Part shown: in pieces, positions 24,281 through 33,863 of the stretch | How positions within the stretch are numbered: position 1 is the first letter of the stretch | How the letters are laid out: every line of letters begins with the position of its first letter | DNA from: UBA8337 sp965662725 | GTDB lineage: Bacteria > Pseudomonadota > Alphaproteobacteria > RS24 | Assembly: GCA_965662725.1 (NCBI GenBank) | Contig: CBFIIT010000010.1 | Coordinates: 1 to 40,341, forward strand | Direction: 5' to 3' | Length of the DNA: 40,341 nucleotides | The notes under the pieces: model-generated | Told to the model about the DNA's origin: nothing | Seen by the model: the letters and a program-made list of their open reading frames with translations, nothing else | Databases searched by the model: none | Made by a program: the position numbers and the translations under genes

Positions 24281-24676
24281 ATGACTCAAATCGCAGTGAC
24301 CCGCGATATTTCGGTTTCGGTAGAAACCCAGTTTTTGGAAAATGACAGCGATCCGGATGAGCATTATTTTGTCTGGGCCTATCGCATCACCATTGAAAAT
24401 CGCGGTGCAGAAATCGTCCAGCTTTTGACACGGCATTGGCAAATCACTGATGCTATGGGCCGCATGCAGGAAGTACGCGGCGAAGGAGTGATTGGCGAGC
24501 AACCGGTATTAGAACCGGGCGGGCGATTTACCTATTCATCCGGCACCCCCTTATCCACTGCATCAGGCTTCATGCGCGGCTCCTATAATATGAAAAACCA
24601 AGAGGGCGAACGGTTTGATATTGAAGTGCCTGCTTTTTCGCTGGACTGCCCTTATGCCGACGGGCCGATAAATTAA
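24281..24676 (+). CDS. apaG: ApaG protein
   Basis: 131 residues, the usual ApaG length; a single immunoglobulin-like beta domain. Signature: YRITIENRGAEIVQLLTRHWQITDA followed by VRGEGVIGEQPVLEPG and YSSGTPL, then GFMRGSYNM. Linked to Co/Mg homeostasis and dinucleotide polyphosphates in enterobacteria, with unproven biochemistry. SD AAGGGA. It lies between metZ and trkH on the same strand with gaps of 11 and 13 bases. Confidence 0.95.
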   Translation: MTQIAVTRDISVSVETQFLENDSDPDEHYFVWAYRITIENRGAEIVQLLTRHWQITDAMGRMQEVRGEGVIGEQPVLEPGGRFTYSSGTPLSTASGFMRGSYNMKNQEGERFDIEVPAFSLDCPYADGPIN

Positions 24677-24689
24677 GCGACCCGAAAAC

Positions 24690-26135
24690 ATGAGCGATAA
24701 TCGGACCATATTCTTCATCATCGGGCTGCTGCTGGCAGCCGTGTCCGGCGGTATGTTATTGCCGGCCATGGCCGATTTGACCATTGAGCATCCGGACGGG
24801 CAAGTCTTCATCATATGCGCCATGGTCACCGGCTTTATCGCCGGCGCGCTGATTTTGACCAATCGCGGCGATCTGCCGGCGCTTTCGGTTAAACAGGCCT
24901 TTATTCTCACCAGTTCAAGCTGGTTGGCTTTGACCGGCTTTGCCGCTTTACCCTTCGCCTTTGGGCAATTGAATATGAGCTATACGGACGCATTTTTTGA
25001 AGCCATGTCCGGACTGACAACAACCGGCGCGACGGTGATTACCAATCTCGACGCGGCTCCGCCCGGCATTCTTTTATGGCGCGCTTTGCTGCAATGGTTT
25101 GGCGGCATCGGCATTATCGTGATGGCCATTTCAGTGCTGCCCATGCTGAATGTCGGCGGCATGCAATTATTCCGATTGGAAAGCTCTGACACATCAGAAA
25201 AAATTCTGCCGCGCACGGCACAAATTGCCGGTTCGATTATGCGGCTTTATTGCGGCATTACGCTGGCCTGTATTTTGGCTTATCTGGCCGCCGGCATGCC
25301 GATGTTTGACGCGGTCGCGCATGCAATGACGACGATTGCAACGGGCGGTTTTTCAACGCGCAATGACTCGATTGGCGCGTTTGGTTCGCCGGTTGCCATG
25401 GTCGCGGTGTTTTTCATGCTCGCCTCCTCCGTGCCGTTTGTCGCCTATTTGCAATTGGTCAATCGCCGCTTTGATAAATTTATTCGCGATGAACAAATCC
25501 GCACATTTTTCATTTTGGCGATGACCGCCAGCGCCGCCATGTTTGCCTATCAATTACTTATGGGGGTAAACGAAACCGGCGATGCTTTGCTGGCCGCTTT
25601 ATTCAACACCACATCCATATTAACCGGCACCGGCTATGCAACCTCTGATTATGACCAATGGGGGCCGTTTGCAGTGGCAGTGTTTTTTGTGCTCACTTTT
25701 ATCGGCGGTTGCGCCGGTTCTACCGCTTGCGGGATGAAGATTTTCCGCCTGCAAGTGATTGTGAAAGCGGGCTGGCGTTATATCCGCCAATTGACGCTCC
25801 CGCACGGGATTTTCGTCATTCGCTATAATGGCCGCTTGCTGGATGATGATGTTGCCAATTCCGTCGTCGCCTTTGTGTTGATTTTCATTTTGTCATTTTC
25901 AGCTATTGCCGTGACATTGAGCTTAATGGGGCTGGCACCATTGACCGCGCTATCGGCATCGGCTGCCGCGATTGCCAATGTCGGGCCGGGATTGGGGCCG
26001 GAAATCGGCCCCAGCGGCACTTATGCCGGTCTGCCCGACCAAGCCAAATGGGTGCTGGCTGCCGGCATGCTTTTGGGCCGATTGGAATTTTTGACAGTGC
26101 TGGTTTTATTCGCGCCCAGCTTCTGGCGTCGCTGA
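24690..26135 (+). CDS. trkH: TrkH family potassium uptake protein
   Basis: 481 residues with about ten membrane helices. K+ selectivity-filter repeats are visible: SGLTTTGATV (first P-loop), TTIATGGFSTR (second), NTTSILTGTGYATSDY (third) and ANVGPGLGPEIG (fourth). It takes up K+ with a cytoplasmic TrkA partner, which is not in this window. A good Shine-Dalgarno is lacking, suggesting coupling to apaG. Its last 30 bases overlap the end of the minus-strand RND permease gene. Confidence 0.94.
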   Translation: MSDNRTIFFIIGLLLAAVSGGMLLPAMADLTIEHPDGQVFIICAMVTGFIAGALILTNRGDLPALSVKQAFILTSSSWLALTGFAALPFAFGQLNMSYTDAFFEAMSGLTTTGATVITNLDAAPPGILLWRALLQWFGGIGIIVMAISVLPMLNVGGMQLFRLESSDTSEKILPRTAQIAGSIMRLYCGITLACILAYLAAGMPMFDAVAHAMTTIATGGFSTRNDSIGAFGSPVAMVAVFFMLASSVPFVAYLQLVNRRFDKFIRDEQIRTFFILAMTASAAMFAYQLLMGVNETGDALLAALFNTTSILTGTGYATSDYDQWGPFAVAVFFVLTFIGGCAGSTACGMKIFRLQVIVKAGWRYIRQLTLPHGIFVIRYNGRLLDDDVANSVVAFVLIFILSFSAIAVTLSLMGLAPLTALSASAAAIANVGPGLGPEIGPSGTYAGLPDQAKWVLAAGMLLGRLEFLTVLVLFAPSFWRR

Positions 26136-29100
26136 GGCGTTGGGCGCATAAGTAATCGGGCCGCTTGTTTCAGCGCGCCCACGCAATCGCGCAATCAACC
26201 GGCGGACATCTTCTTGAATGCCCAAAACGCTTGGTACCAATAACAGCACAATCAGGCTGGCAAAGGCCAAGCCCCACGCAATGGTAATAACCATGGGCAA
26301 TAAAAATTGCGCCTGCACGCTGGTTTCAAATAAAAGCGGCGCGAGGCCCAAAACCGTTGTCAAAGAGGTTAGGGTCACCGCGCGCAAGCGATCGCAAATG
26401 CCGTTAATCACCGCATCGCGCAGTTCTTCGCCTTCACTTTGCCGCTCATCAATGCGGCTGATAAGGATAATGGAATTATTGACCAGAATACCCGACAGAC
26501 CCAAAAGGCCAACAAGGCTCAAAAATGTCAAATCAAAGCCCTGCACATAATGCCCCAGCACCATGCCGATAAGCCCGAACGGAATAACCGACATGATAAT
26601 AATCGGCCGCGAATAACTGGCGAAGACAAAAGCCAGCACCACATAAATCAAGGACAGGCCAATAAGCGCGCCCATGCCAAGACCGCCCATGGTTTCCGCC
26701 TGCTCTTGGCTACGACCGCCAAAACCGAAACCGATATTATATTTCGCCGCCACTGCCGGCAGCACGGTTTCGGCCATATCATCCAGCACCGCATTCGGGT
26801 CACCGGCTTCGTCGTCATAATCGGCAATCACCGACACTGCCACTTGCCCATCCATACGCCGCACGGCAGAAAAACCCGGCTGCTCGACAATATCGACAAT
26901 GGCAGTAAGCGGCACAAAGCGAGGCGTGCCACCAATAGTGCCAGTGCCCGGCACCGGCAATTCAATATCGGCCAATTGTTTCGGGCTGGTATCATTGCGC
27001 GGCTGCAAGACACGCAGCGTCACTTCTTCATCGCCGCGCGCAAAACGCTTGGCAATCGCCCCTTCCAAACTGGCGCGTGTCAAATTGCCGACCATGGCAT
27101 TGGTGAAGCCCAAAGCCTCGCCGCGTGCATTCACTTCCAGCAATAATTCCTGCTTATTATAATGCAAATTATCACGCGCCCGCGAAATGCCCGGATATTG
27201 CTCCAGCGCATCGCGCACTTCCAAAGCCGCTTGCTTTAAAATTGCCGGATCGGCATTTTGCAATCGAATATCAATATCGCGCCCCGGCGGGCCACCGCGC
27301 CGCTCGCGAATAAACACATATCGCAAACCGGCAATATCGGGCAGTTCCTTATTCCATTGTTTAACAATATCGCGCGTGCGAATACTGCGCTCTTCACTGG
27401 CCGTTAATTCGGTATAGATAAGCGCCCGCTCATCACCGGTGGCCGTGCGGGTGCGGCCGATTTGAGTGAACAAGACTTTCACCAGTTTCTCATCCGGTGC
27501 ATCAGCCTCAGCCAATAATTTCGCTTCCGCATCATAAAGCGCTTTTTCAATCAGCCTTGTTCCGGCCAAAGTGTCTTCGCGCTTTGTGCCGGGCTGAAAG
27601 AAAATATAAGCATTGACCGCCTCGCCTTCAGGCGATGGGAAAAACCGAAACGGCACGCGGCCACCGGCCAAAAGGCCGATACAGATAATCAGGATTGCCA
27701 AACCGGCAGCGGCGGTCGTGTAACGATTATCATAGACCGCAGTGACGAAACGACGAAACCGATTGGCGCGGAAATGCTCGAACCGGTCGAGAAAAGCTTT
27801 GCGAATGCCACGGCGCGGTTTGCGCGGGCGTTGCAGCGCATGGCTCAAATGACCTGGCAAAACAAAGAAACATTCAACCAAGCTGGCAATCAGAACCGAT
27901 AAAACAACCAAAGGTATGGCGCGGACAAACTGCCCCATCACACCGGTAATCAGCAGCATTGGAATAAACGCCGCCAAAGTGGTTAAGGCAGCGGCGGTAA
28001 TCGGCAACATCATCCGTAAGGCACCGCCTTCAGCCGCTTCTTGCGCATTGGCGCCGCGCTCGGTCAAAGTGGCAGCATGTTCGCCGACAACAATCGCATC
28101 ATCGACAATAATGCCAATGGTCATAATCAGCGCAAACAGCGACAGCATATTTATTGTCATGTCGAGATAAAGCATGACGCCGAAAGTTGCCATTAAGGAT
28201 GCCGGAATACCCGCCGCCACCCAAAACGCGATACGTCCGTTCAAGAACAAAAACAAAATGCACAAGACCAGCACCATGCCGCCCAGGCCATTAACCAAAA
28301 GCACGTTAATGCGTTGAATGATTTTATCCGCATTGACGTCAAAGATTTCGACTTTCAAAGTCGGCGGCAGCGACGGCAATGTCTCGGCAATATAGCGGCG
28401 CACCGTATCGGTCATTTCCAATGCATCACCGTTTTTTGTGCGCTGCACGGTTAAGCGAATGGCGCGATGGTCGCCGCTCCAGCCTTCCGGCGCATTGGCA
28501 TCAAATGTTTCATAAACGCGGGCCACATCATCAACTTTAATTTGCCGCCCATCAGCCGAACTGCGCAGGCTGATATTGGCCACATCCGATGCGGTTTGTG
28601 CCAAGCCGACTGCACGCACTTGCCGCTCCACATCACCGCGCAGCACCCCGCCCGGCACATCCAAGGAAGAGCCGGCAAGTTTATCAGCGATATTTTGCGG
28701 CGTCATATCATAGCGGCGCAATTGCGCGCTTTGCGCCTCAACCCAAATTTCTTCGTCGCGAAACCCTTCCAATTGAATCTTATCAATACCTGCATCCAGC
28801 AAGCCGTCGCGAACTTGCTTGGCATAAGCGCGCAATGCGCGCTCATCAAACGGCCCCGATATCAATATGGAGACAACCGGTTCAAAAAAAGTCTCTTGCG
28901 AAATAATCGGTTTTTCAGCGTCTTTCGGCAAAGTGGTGATTGCATTGACCGCCGCCTCGACATCGCCGATCGCACGTTGCATATCGGTTTCGGGATAAAA
29001 CTCGACCGTCATTGATGCAAAGCCGTTGCGCGAGGTGGATCTGAACTCCTTCACCCCGTCAATAAAACGTACTTCCGGCTGGATGGTGGCGACGATATTT

Positions 29101-29294
29101 TTATCAACATCTTGCGCCGTCGCGCCGTTCCATGGCACCAAAATATTGGCGATTTTGATTTCCGTTGTCGGAAAAAATTGCGTATTCAGTCCGGCCAAGC
29201 CGAAAAAACCGAACATAATCATCGAGAAGAATAAAAGATTGGCGGCATTGCGATGCCGCGAAAACAATTCAACAATGCCGCGCATCGGCCCCAT
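26106..29294 (-). CDS. RND efflux transporter permease subunit
   Basis: 1062 residues, inner-membrane proton-driven pump. Twelve helices in two halves with two large periplasmic loops. Helix 4 carries the proton-relay pair in MTIGIIVDDAIVVGEHAAT; ESTV-type pore residues are replaced by VDKNIVATIQPEV. The second half has GLLGLSGILVNNSIILISRIDERQ. It resembles the MdtB/AcrB-like or multivalent-cation HAE/HME-type pumps; the substrate is not predictable. One base separates it from the adaptor gene. No outer-membrane TolC component is adjacent. Confidence 0.94.
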   Translation of the reverse strand: MGPMRGIVELFSRHRNAANLLFFSMIMFGFFGLAGLNTQFFPTTEIKIANILVPWNGATAQDVDKNIVATIQPEVRFIDGVKEFRSTSRNGFASMTVEFYPETDMQRAIGDVEAAVNAITTLPKDAEKPIISQETFFEPVVSILISGPFDERALRAYAKQVRDGLLDAGIDKIQLEGFRDEEIWVEAQSAQLRRYDMTPQNIADKLAGSSLDVPGGVLRGDVERQVRAVGLAQTASDVANISLRSSADGRQIKVDDVARVYETFDANAPEGWSGDHRAIRLTVQRTKNGDALEMTDTVRRYIAETLPSLPPTLKVEIFDVNADKIIQRINVLLVNGLGGMVLVLCILFLFLNGRIAFWVAAGIPASLMATFGVMLYLDMTINMLSLFALIMTIGIIVDDAIVVGEHAATLTERGANAQEAAEGGALRMMLPITAAALTTLAAFIPMLLITGVMGQFVRAIPLVVLSVLIASLVECFFVLPGHLSHALQRPRKPRRGIRKAFLDRFEHFRANRFRRFVTAVYDNRYTTAAAGLAILIICIGLLAGGRVPFRFFPSPEGEAVNAYIFFQPGTKREDTLAGTRLIEKALYDAEAKLLAEADAPDEKLVKVLFTQIGRTRTATGDERALIYTELTASEERSIRTRDIVKQWNKELPDIAGLRYVFIRERRGGPPGRDIDIRLQNADPAILKQAALEVRDALEQYPGISRARDNLHYNKQELLLEVNARGEALGFTNAMVGNLTRASLEGAIAKRFARGDEEVTLRVLQPRNDTSPKQLADIELPVPGTGTIGGTPRFVPLTAIVDIVEQPGFSAVRRMDGQVAVSVIADYDDEAGDPNAVLDDMAETVLPAVAAKYNIGFGFGGRSQEQAETMGGLGMGALIGLSLIYVVLAFVFASYSRPIIIMSVIPFGLIGMVLGHYVQGFDLTFLSLVGLLGLSGILVNNSIILISRIDERQSEGEELRDAVINGICDRLRAVTLTSLTTVLGLAPLLFETSVQAQFLLPMVITIAWGLAFASLIVLLLVPSVLGIQEDVRRLIARLRGRAETSGPITYAPNASATPEAGRE

Positions 29295-29295
29295 A

Positions 29296-30528
29296 TCAGT
29301 TCTCTTTTACAACTTTGACGGCAACGCCGGGAGCCGCTTCATTAAAACGCGTCAGCAATAACATATCGCCGGCGGCCAGCCCGTCTTTCAATAAAACCTG
29401 CGACCCGTCATCAATATAATTTTCAATCTTGCGGCGCACCAAGCGGCCATTTTCAACCAGATAAACCGTATCATCTTCGTATAAGGCATCGCGCGGTATC
29501 GCCATCACATCCGCCACCGGTTGCGCCAAAAGTTCAACCGTCACAAATGCGCCGCCGCGCAGGTTTGACGGCAGATTGCCTTCAATGCGGGCATAAACGT
29601 CAACGCCGCGCGTCGCTTGACTGATTTGCGCACCGACCCGCTCGATTTTGGCTTTAAGCTCAATCGTCTCGCCGCCAACTTGCCAAACAATATTGACCAT
29701 GCGGCCAATAACATCGCTATTGCGTTCCAAAAAGCGGCCATATTCGGCGTCAGATAAATTGAAAACCACGTCAAAATTATCGCTATCGAGCAATTTGCCG
29801 AGCTGGTCATTAGGGTTCAAAACACGGCCTTCGCGGGCATTTATATTGGCCAAATAGCCACTAAACGGCGCCACGACTTTGGCATTGTTCAAATCACGCT
29901 TGGCTTTTTTCACTTGCACATTTATCCGGTCAACCACCGATTGCTGCTGCTCGGCGCGCGCCGCCTTTATCGTCGCCTCGGTGCGCTTATCATCCAATGT
30001 CTTTTTTGACACTGTGCCTTTTTTAAATAATTTCTCAGCCCGCGCTTTTTCTTGTCTGGCCAGCTTTGCCGAGGCTTGTCTTTCACGCAAGACCGCTTTC
30101 GCGCCTTTTAATTGCGCCCGTGCGTCAGCCAATTGGTTTTCATAAGTAAACGGGTCAATTTCCAGCAGCACTTCGCCCTTATTAACAAGCGCGCCATCTT
30201 CAAAATTATCCGCCGTCGCAATCACCTCGCCGGATACCAGAGCGCGCAAATTAACCTCGCGCCGCGCCCGCAATTCGCCAAAGGTCGAAATGCGCGGCTC
30301 GTAAACCTCATAGGCGACCGGCATCGCCATTACCGACCAAACACGCTCGCGATTTTCAGCCGGTTTGGTTTGCGGCTTGGTTGCCACCAGCATCGAAAAG
30401 CCGATAAACCCGGCCGCAAGCACCACAAGCGGCAGCAGCAGCTTCCGTAACCGACCACTGCCGGCAGGGCGCAATTTATGGGCCTGCTCGCGCATCCATT
30501 GCCTCACTTGCATTAATTTTTGTCTCAT
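29296..30528 (-). CDS. RND efflux periplasmic adaptor (membrane fusion protein)
   Basis: 410 residues. N-terminal anchor helix at about 28-47 (LLLPLVVLAAGFIGFSMLVA), a lipoyl half-motif LRARREVNLRALVSGEVIA, a coiled-coil hairpin (about 140-210, rich in Lys, Ala and Gln), then the second lipoyl half KVVAPFSGYLANINAREGR and a beta-barrel domain. It links the permease to an outer-membrane channel. It starts 68 bases after hslO ends and leads the adaptor-permease operon. No local regulator is present. Confidence 0.93.
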   Translation of the reverse strand: MRQKLMQVRQWMREQAHKLRPAGSGRLRKLLLPLVVLAAGFIGFSMLVATKPQTKPAENRERVWSVMAMPVAYEVYEPRISTFGELRARREVNLRALVSGEVIATADNFEDGALVNKGEVLLEIDPFTYENQLADARAQLKGAKAVLRERQASAKLARQEKARAEKLFKKGTVSKKTLDDKRTEATIKAARAEQQQSVVDRINVQVKKAKRDLNNAKVVAPFSGYLANINAREGRVLNPNDQLGKLLDSDNFDVVFNLSDAEYGRFLERNSDVIGRMVNIVWQVGGETIELKAKIERVGAQISQATRGVDVYARIEGNLPSNLRGGAFVTVELLAQPVADVMAIPRDALYEDDTVYLVENGRLVRRKIENYIDDGSQVLLKDGLAAGDMLLLTRFNEAAPGVAVKVVKEN

Positions 30529-30596
30529 GCCGCCAAACTCAATACGCTAAACGCAAATTTCTATCTATATATAACGCGCAAATGCGACCAAACCAG

Positions 30597-31565
30597 TCAA
30601 CCTTTTTGCGCCGCTGCAAAAGCTTCATCAGGCGCGAAAACATAATTCTCATTACAAAATTCACACCGCACTTCAACATTGTCTTGCTGGCGCATTTCCG
30701 CTTGATCTTGGTCGGATAATCCGGCCAGCATATTCAATACGCGGTCGCGCGAACACGGGCAGGCGAATTTCAAACCGCGCGGCTCAAACACCCGCACCCC
30801 ATCTTCATGAAACAGCCGAAAGGCCAGCGTTTCACCGCTCACATCAGCATCCAGCAATTCGCTATCTTCGGTCGTTTGCAATAAAATCTCCAACCGATTC
30901 CAATCCTCATCGACCCGCTCAGGGTCTCCCTCAGGCGGTGTTTCAATATCCGAAGCCGTGCCGCCAATCGCCGCTGTTTGTTGCACCACAATGCCGCCGG
31001 CGCGCCATTCGGTTTTGCCGCCGGCCATGATAAGCGGCGCGGCAGCCAGCTTTATTGCCGTGCCGATTTGCTCGGAGCGATCAAAATAGCCAAGCGCGGC
31101 ATCGGCCAAACACGCGCCCTCAAGCGGAACAATCCCTTGATAGCGCTCCATATCAGCACCTTGGTCAACGGTGAAGGCCATATGGCCCTTATCGCCCAAC
31201 AACCCGATCGGCGAACAATCATTTTTCAAAGCCGCGGCAATCGCAGCTTCATCAAATTGCACAAAGCCACGCAAACTGCCGACATCCTCATCCGGCGTAT
31301 AATCTGCCATCAGGGCGTTAATCGGGCCGGAGCCCTGCAATTGCAAAATGAACCGCCCGTCAAATTTCAGCATTGTGCCCAGCATGGCGGCCAAAACCAG
31401 CGCTTCACCAAGCAAGCGGCTCACTGCTTCGGGATAGTCATGACGCGTCAGAACCTCAGAGGCCAGCTTGTTCAGCTTGACCACCCGACCATTGACATTA
31501 TGCCCTTCAATGCGAAACGGCAGCGCGAAATCGGTTTGCGACTGCTGATGGTTTTCATTCTGCAT
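30597..31565 (-). CDS. hslO: Hsp33 redox-regulated chaperone
   Basis: 322 residues. Holdase activated by oxidation; the zinc switch is seen at the C-terminus as CPC (269, 271) and CEFC (301, 304). The N-terminal domain has LGEALVLAAMLGTMLKFDGRFILQ LQG-type sequence and MADYTPD. The start at 31565 overlaps the argF stop as TAATG; an ATG at 31583 would begin inside argF and is less likely. Third gene of argD-argF-hslO, an order common in alphaproteobacteria. Confidence 0.94.
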   Translation of the reverse strand: MQNENHQQSQTDFALPFRIEGHNVNGRVVKLNKLASEVLTRHDYPEAVSRLLGEALVLAAMLGTMLKFDGRFILQLQGSGPINALMADYTPDEDVGSLRGFVQFDEAAIAAALKNDCSPIGLLGDKGHMAFTVDQGADMERYQGIVPLEGACLADAALGYFDRSEQIGTAIKLAAAPLIMAGGKTEWRAGGIVVQQTAAIGGTASDIETPPEGDPERVDEDWNRLEILLQTTEDSELLDADVSGETLAFRLFHEDGVRVFEPRGLKFACPCSRDRVLNMLAGLSDQDQAEMRQQDNVEVRCEFCNENYVFAPDEAFAAAQKG

Positions 31566-32521
31566 TATATCAATCCCAAACAATGCAGCAGAATTGCCTT
31601 TTGCGCATGAGCGCGGTTTTCCGCTTCATCAAACACTACCGAGCTTGGCCCGTCGATGACCTCCGCCGTTACTTCGCTATCGCGATAGGCCGGTAGGCAA
31701 TGCAAAAATATCGGCGCATCGCCCATATCCATCAGTTTTTGCGTCACTTGATAGGGTTGAAAAGCTTTTGCCCGCGCTTGTGCTTCTTTCGGGTCATCAC
31801 TCATCGACACCCAGCAATCGGTTATCAATGCCGCGGCATTGCGCGCCGCATCTTCGGCATTATCATGCAAGGTAATTTTCGCGCCTTTGGCTTTGGCCGC
31901 ATCAATTTCATTGGCGGCAATGGAAAATGCCGGCGGTGTGGCCAAGGCCAGTTCAAAATCCAATAAAGCGGCGGCATGTACAAAAGACAGGGCGACATTA
32001 TTGCCATCGCCCAGCCAAGCCAGTTTCTGTCCGTTCAGCTTGCCCTTATGTTCTTCAAAAGTCATTAAATCGGCAATGATTTGGCACGGATGGCTGTAAG
32101 CCGTGAGGCCGTTAATCACCGGAATATCGGCATGGCGCGCCAGCTCGGTCAGCGTCTCATGCGGACCGGTGCGCAGCATGGCAATATCGGCAAAGCGCGA
32201 AATAACTTGCGCCGTATCGGCAATGGTTTCGCCGCGCCCCAATTGCATATCGGTCTGGTTCAATATCACCGTTTCACCGCCCAATTGGCGCATTCCCATA
32301 TCAAATGACAGCCGCGTGCGGGTCGACGGTTTTTCAAAAATCATCGCCAGTGCATAGCCGTTTAGCGGCGCATCATCATCAACGCCACCTTTCGGCTTGC
32401 CGGCACGCGCGGCTTTTCGCGCATGCGCTTTATCCAATAAATGCCGCAGCGTCTCGCCGCCAAGATCGGATAAATCGATGAAATGCGTCAGCTGCGCTTT
32501 AACGGATGTATCGTTGCTCAT
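31565..32521 (-). CDS. argF: Ornithine carbamoyltransferase
   Basis: 318 residues. Makes citrulline from ornithine and carbamoyl phosphate in arginine synthesis. Carbamoyl-phosphate site STRTR (66-70), HPCQIIADLMT for the second substrate loop, and ornithine-binding HCLP (274-277). The residue after HCLPA is Tyr where many OTCases have His (HCLPAYRDSEV). Overlaps argD by 4 bases and hslO by one. Confidence 0.95.
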   Translation of the reverse strand: MSNDTSVKAQLTHFIDLSDLGGETLRHLLDKAHARKAARAGKPKGGVDDDAPLNGYALAMIFEKPSTRTRLSFDMGMRQLGGETVILNQTDMQLGRGETIADTAQVISRFADIAMLRTGPHETLTELARHADIPVINGLTAYSHPCQIIADLMTFEEHKGKLNGQKLAWLGDGNNVALSFVHAAALLDFELALATPPAFSIAANEIDAAKAKGAKITLHDNAEDAARNAAALITDCWVSMSDDPKEAQARAKAFQPYQVTQKLMDMGDAPIFLHCLPAYRDSEVTAEVIDGPSSVVFDEAENRAHAQKAILLHCLGLI

Positions 32522-33723
32522 TCAGCCACTCCTGATGCCGCATTGGCGCGCACCGATTTGCACGCCGCTTCCAGTCCGTTAAGCGCGAAATCAATTTCCG
32601 CCTCGGTCACATTAAGCGGTGGTAAAATCCGCAAGACATTTTCTCCGGCCCCGACCGTGAGCAGTTTTTCATCACGCAAAGCGGCAACAAATTCGCCATT
32701 CGGGACTTTGCATTTCAGCCCGAGCATTAGGCCGCGACCGCGCACATCTTCAAATAAATCACTGTTCTCATCAATCAGCCGCGCCAAATGCTGCCGGAAG
32801 TAAAGCGCCAAGCCCTGCACATTTTCAAGAAATGCCGACTGGTTGACCTCATCCATCACCGCCGAACCGACAGCGCAAGCCAGCGGATTGCCGCCATAGG
32901 TCGAGCCATGCGTGCCCGGTTGCATGACGCTGCCGACCGCTTTGGTGGAGAGCACCGCGCCAAGCGGAAACCCGCCGCCAATGCCCTTGGCAATCGCCAT
33001 CACATCCGGTGTCACATCGGCCCATTCATGAGCAAATAATTTGCCGCTCCGGCCAATACCGCATTGCACTTCATCAAAGCCCAATAAAATTCCGTGTCGG
33101 TCGCACAAAGCACGCAAGTCGCGCAAAAAAGCAGTACCGACATCGCGCACACCGCCCTCGCCCTGCACCGGTTCGATTAAAATACCGGCTATTGTTTCAT
33201 CAATCAGCTTTTCAACCGCCGACAGACTCAATTCCGGACAATGCGCAAAGCCCTGCGGTGCCGGTCCAAAACCGTCGAGATAAGCCTCATTTCCGGCCGC
33301 CGCCAAAGCAGCTAATGTGCGGCCATGAAAAGCGCCGGTAAAACCGATTAGCGTTGATTTTTCAGGCGCGCCATTGACGGCATGAAATTTACGCATTGCC
33401 TTAATCATTCCTTCCGCCGCTTCAGCGCCGGAATTGGTGAAAAAAACCATATCGGCAAAACTCGCATCACATAGCTGCGCGGCCAGTTTTTCTTGTTCGG
33501 GAATGCGATAGAGATTGGATACATGCCAAAGTTTTTCAGACTGCGCTTTTAGGGCAGCGTTCAGTTTTGGATGCGCATGGCCCAACGTATTGACCGCAAT
33601 GCCGGAGCCGAAATCGAGATATTTCTCGCCCGCTTCAGTTTCCAGCCACGCCCCTTCGCCGCGCGCAAAAGCAAGCTCGGCGCGGTTATAAGTCGGCATG
33701 ATATGGCTGTCGCCGGCATTCAT
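32518..33723 (-). CDS. argD: Acetylornithine/succinyldiaminopimelate aminotransferase
   Basis: 401 residues. Class III PLP aminotransferase that converts N-acetylglutamate semialdehyde to N-acetylornithine, and may also act in lysine synthesis. Motifs: FTNSGAEAAEGMIKAMRKF (95-113), ILIEPVQGEGGV, LGFDEVQCGIGRSG (214-227) and PLP Lys246 in AIAKGIGGGFPLGA. SD AAGGAG is 6 bases before the ATG. First gene of the arginine operon; three copies of a 12-base repeat sit just upstream of the SD. Confidence 0.95.
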   Translation of the reverse strand: MNAGDSHIMPTYNRAELAFARGEGAWLETEAGEKYLDFGSGIAVNTLGHAHPKLNAALKAQSEKLWHVSNLYRIPEQEKLAAQLCDASFADMVFFTNSGAEAAEGMIKAMRKFHAVNGAPEKSTLIGFTGAFHGRTLAALAAAGNEAYLDGFGPAPQGFAHCPELSLSAVEKLIDETIAGILIEPVQGEGGVRDVGTAFLRDLRALCDRHGILLGFDEVQCGIGRSGKLFAHEWADVTPDVMAIAKGIGGGFPLGAVLSTKAVGSVMQPGTHGSTYGGNPLACAVGSAVMDEVNQSAFLENVQGLALYFRQHLARLIDENSDLFEDVRGRGLMLGLKCKVPNGEFVAALRDEKLLTVGAGENVLRILPPLNVTEAEIDFALNGLEAACKSVRANAASGVAE

Positions 33724-33732
33724 CTCGATCTC

Positions 33733-33768
33733 CTTTTCGCTCTTCTTTTCGCTCTTCTTTTCGCCCTA
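33733..33768 (-). repeat. Triplicated 12-bp repeat in the argD leader
   Basis: CTTTTCGCTCTT occurs at 33733-33744 and 33745-33756 exactly, and at 33757-33768 with two changes. The argD Shine-Dalgarno AAAAGGAG starts on the edge of the first copy. Slippage could change the number of copies and the leader length. Confidence 0.8.
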
Positions 33769-33769
33769 A

Positions 33770-33808
33770 GGCAAAATAGAAAAAGCCGCCATTCAGCGAA
33801 GGCGGCTT
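33770..33808 (-). terminator. Rho-independent terminator after the ABC permease gene
   Basis: Minus-strand AAGCCGCC (33801-33808) pairs with GGCGGCTT (33783-33790), 8 bp with a 10-base loop, followed by TTTTTCTATTTT. It separates the permease gene from argD. Confidence 0.8.
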
Positions 33809-33863
33809 GCTGAGGAAGATTATTACCCTAAAAACGCGGTTTTTTGCAAGAGGGGGCGGGTTT

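Noticed and set aside
26439..27146. 235-codon open frame opposite the RND permease
   Set aside because: Antisense shadow; His/Arg-rich translation without domain features.
30978..31610. 210-codon open frame opposite hslO
   Set aside because: Antisense shadow of a gene with clear Hsp33 motifs.
33733..33768. Triplicated 12-mer considered as a CRISPR fragment
   Set aside because: Units are adjacent without spacers and too short; no cas genes. It is a simple tandem repeat.
33571..33813. Open frame with repeated LLFA units across the repeat
   Set aside because: Runs antisense through argD and its repeats; it is an artefact of the tandem repeat.
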